Part shown: piece after piece, positions 42,119 to 42,982 of the stretch
Numbering within the stretch: the first letter of the stretch is position 1
How the letters are laid out: each line of letters opens with the position of its first letter
Source of the DNA: Alphaproteobacteria bacterium
GTDB lineage: Bacteria; Pseudomonadota; Alphaproteobacteria; Thalassobaculales; Thalassobaculaceae
Reading direction: 5' to 3'
NCBI GenBank assembly: GCA_013203465.1
Contig: JABMNR010000005.1
Location: 1-42,982 of the forward strand
Length of the DNA: 42,982 nt
The notes under the pieces: generated by a model
Database searches by the model: none
What the model was told of the DNA's origin: nothing
Seen by the model: only the letters and a program-made list of their open reading frames with translations
Translations under genes and position numbers: made by a program

Positions 42119-42982
42119 TTACGAGAAATGTTGACCAGCAGTGACGCCATACCAAATGATGCCGCCGTCTACAGTCATAAACGTCAGGATATCAATAGCG
42201 CTCGCGGTAGTCGTAAGAGTGGGCGCGGAACCCCCGGCCCATTTGACTGAGGCGGGCCATGTCGTAGTGCGCGACCCCGTGGCGTCTTGTCTCAAGACCA
42301 TCGTCAAACTGCCCGCCGTGCCGCTCGCGGGAGGATTGGAGAACGTGAACGTGCAATTGCCGGTCAGCGTTAACTCGAAGACGTTGCCGTTCTCCAGATC
42401 GACGGTATAAGTCGTCCCGGTATTCGCTTGAATTCGGGTCTCTCCATAATCCTTTAGGACCGACCGAGAGACCACATTGTCCGCCATTGAGACATCACCG
42501 CTCATCGTCAACGCCGTCGCAGACATTGAGCCTGCGTTGGTGATGTTGAACCCACTCGCATCAAGATTACCGCCAAGCGCCGCCGCAGACAGCGTACCAA
42601 TATTGGTGATGTCGAACCCGCCGGCGTTCAGCGGCTCCAGCAATTGAGCCAACTGCATGGAGACGGCGTGCGTGATCACCCAATCCGCCGCGGCGGCTCC
42701 GGCGGCGATCGTCGCGTTGATGGTCAACGTGGTGCCGGTAAAGCTGGTCACCGTGCCGATGGCGTATTTGGCTGTATCGGCGGCACTCGTGACCTTGACC
42801 AGGGCACCATCGGGGATCGGCACGGCCGAGGCGTCCTGATCGGTGGTGAAGATCAGGGTGCCGGCGGCCGGGGTCAGGTTGGTCGCCGAGGTGGCGCCGA
42901 GACCCTTGACGAAGCCGGCGTCGGTGGCGAAGTCCTGAAACATCGCGGGCAGGCCGTTGGCCTCGTCGGCGTAGGCGGTGCC
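42119..42982 (-). CDS. Phage tail fibre-like protein (5' end beyond the window)
   Basis: At least 287 aa; the frame stays open to the window edge, so the true start is outside and the Met near 42943 is probably internal. The middle carries imperfect repeats (GGFDITNIGTLSAAALGG, ASGFNITNAGSMSATALTMSG), a beta-helix-like pattern common in phage fibre shafts. The C-terminal part ends in GGIIWYGVTAGQHFS, resembling fibre tips. Composition is Thr/Ala/Gly-rich with normal G+C. It reads into the LamG-like gene, so the two may build one host-contact structure. Confidence 0.75.
   Translation of the reverse strand, partial: GTAYADEANGLPAMFQDFATDAGFVKGLGATSATNLTPAAGTLIFTTDQDASAVPIPDGALVKVTSAADTAKYAIGTVTSFTGTTLTINATIAAGAAAADWVITHAVSMQLAQLLEPLNAGGFDITNIGTLSAAALGGNLDASGFNITNAGSMSATALTMSGDVSMADNVVSRSVLKDYGETRIQANTGTTYTVDLENGNVFELTLTGNCTFTFSNPPASGTAGSLTMVLRQDATGSRTTTWPASVKWAGGSAPTLTTTASAIDILTFMTVDGGIIWYGVTAGQHFS

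Overview
The window reads as chromosomal DNA of a high-G+C alphaproteobacterium, most likely Rhodospirillales-like. The pointers are an SUV3-type RNA helicase next to an S4-domain protein, the FdxA/CarD pair, a divergent oxyR-dps pair with an OxyR-type operator, a CueR-like MerR protein, HspQ, and an alphaproteobacterial style of gene packing with GTGA/ATGA overlaps. Only the right end (about 40.5-43.0 kb) looks mobile. It holds phage tail-type genes, including one strikingly AT-rich gene. No rRNA, CRISPR array, transposase or integrase was seen. There is one tRNA, tRNA-Arg(CCT).

Left part (0-14 kb). A two-gene sulfur amino-acid unit (PatB/MalY-type C-S lyase and D-cysteine desulfhydrase-like enzyme) is followed by a two-CBS protein, tRNA-Arg and a secreted RTX metalloprotease. 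Next come HspQ and a CueR-like regulator with its own MerR-type 19-bp-spacer promoter, then an unrecognised helical protein. A minus-strand row follows: oxyR, proline iminopeptidase, PagL-like lipid A deacylase and a rhomboid protease. dps diverges from oxyR. Between the two lie a near-consensus OxyR site and a perfect 30-bp palindrome. A Tat-exported thermonuclease-fold protein, an M48 lipoprotein protease and a PPP-phosphatase-fold protein follow. The nuclease and the phosphatase have both lost key catalytic residues.

Middle (14-29 kb). carD, fdxA and terB sit beside a DUF938 methyltransferase and a class V aminotransferase-fold enzyme. After these come the S4 protein and the SUV3-like helicase, then divergent htpG with a sigma-32-like promoter. 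Eleven bases behind htpG is a TPR/2-oxoglutarate oxygenase fusion. A minus-strand operon encodes three thiamine-diphosphate enzyme subunits (2-oxoacid dehydrogenase E1 alpha and beta, and an acetolactate-synthase-like protein) with no E2 or E3 in view.

Right part (29-43 kb). A compact queuosine operon (precursor transporter, queA, tgt, queG, queF; several genes overlap by 4 bases) is followed by an exported helical protein. Then comes a probable catabolic operon: an internally duplicated SHGG/NDAG protein of unknown function, an FAH-family hydrolase, a two-module dimeric alpha-beta barrel protein, and hydantoinase/oxoprolinase subunits HyuA and HyuB. After a strong stem-loop the strand switches to a phage module read leftward: a truncated tail fibre protein, an AT-rich LamG-like protein, a 34-codon ORF, a terminator, a DUF1353 protein and a small lipoprotein.

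For novelty the best leads are the duplicated SHGG protein with its hyu cluster, the catalytically stripped PPP protein, the palindrome over the dps promoter, the HtpG-oxygenase pairing, and the AT-rich phage tail gene.
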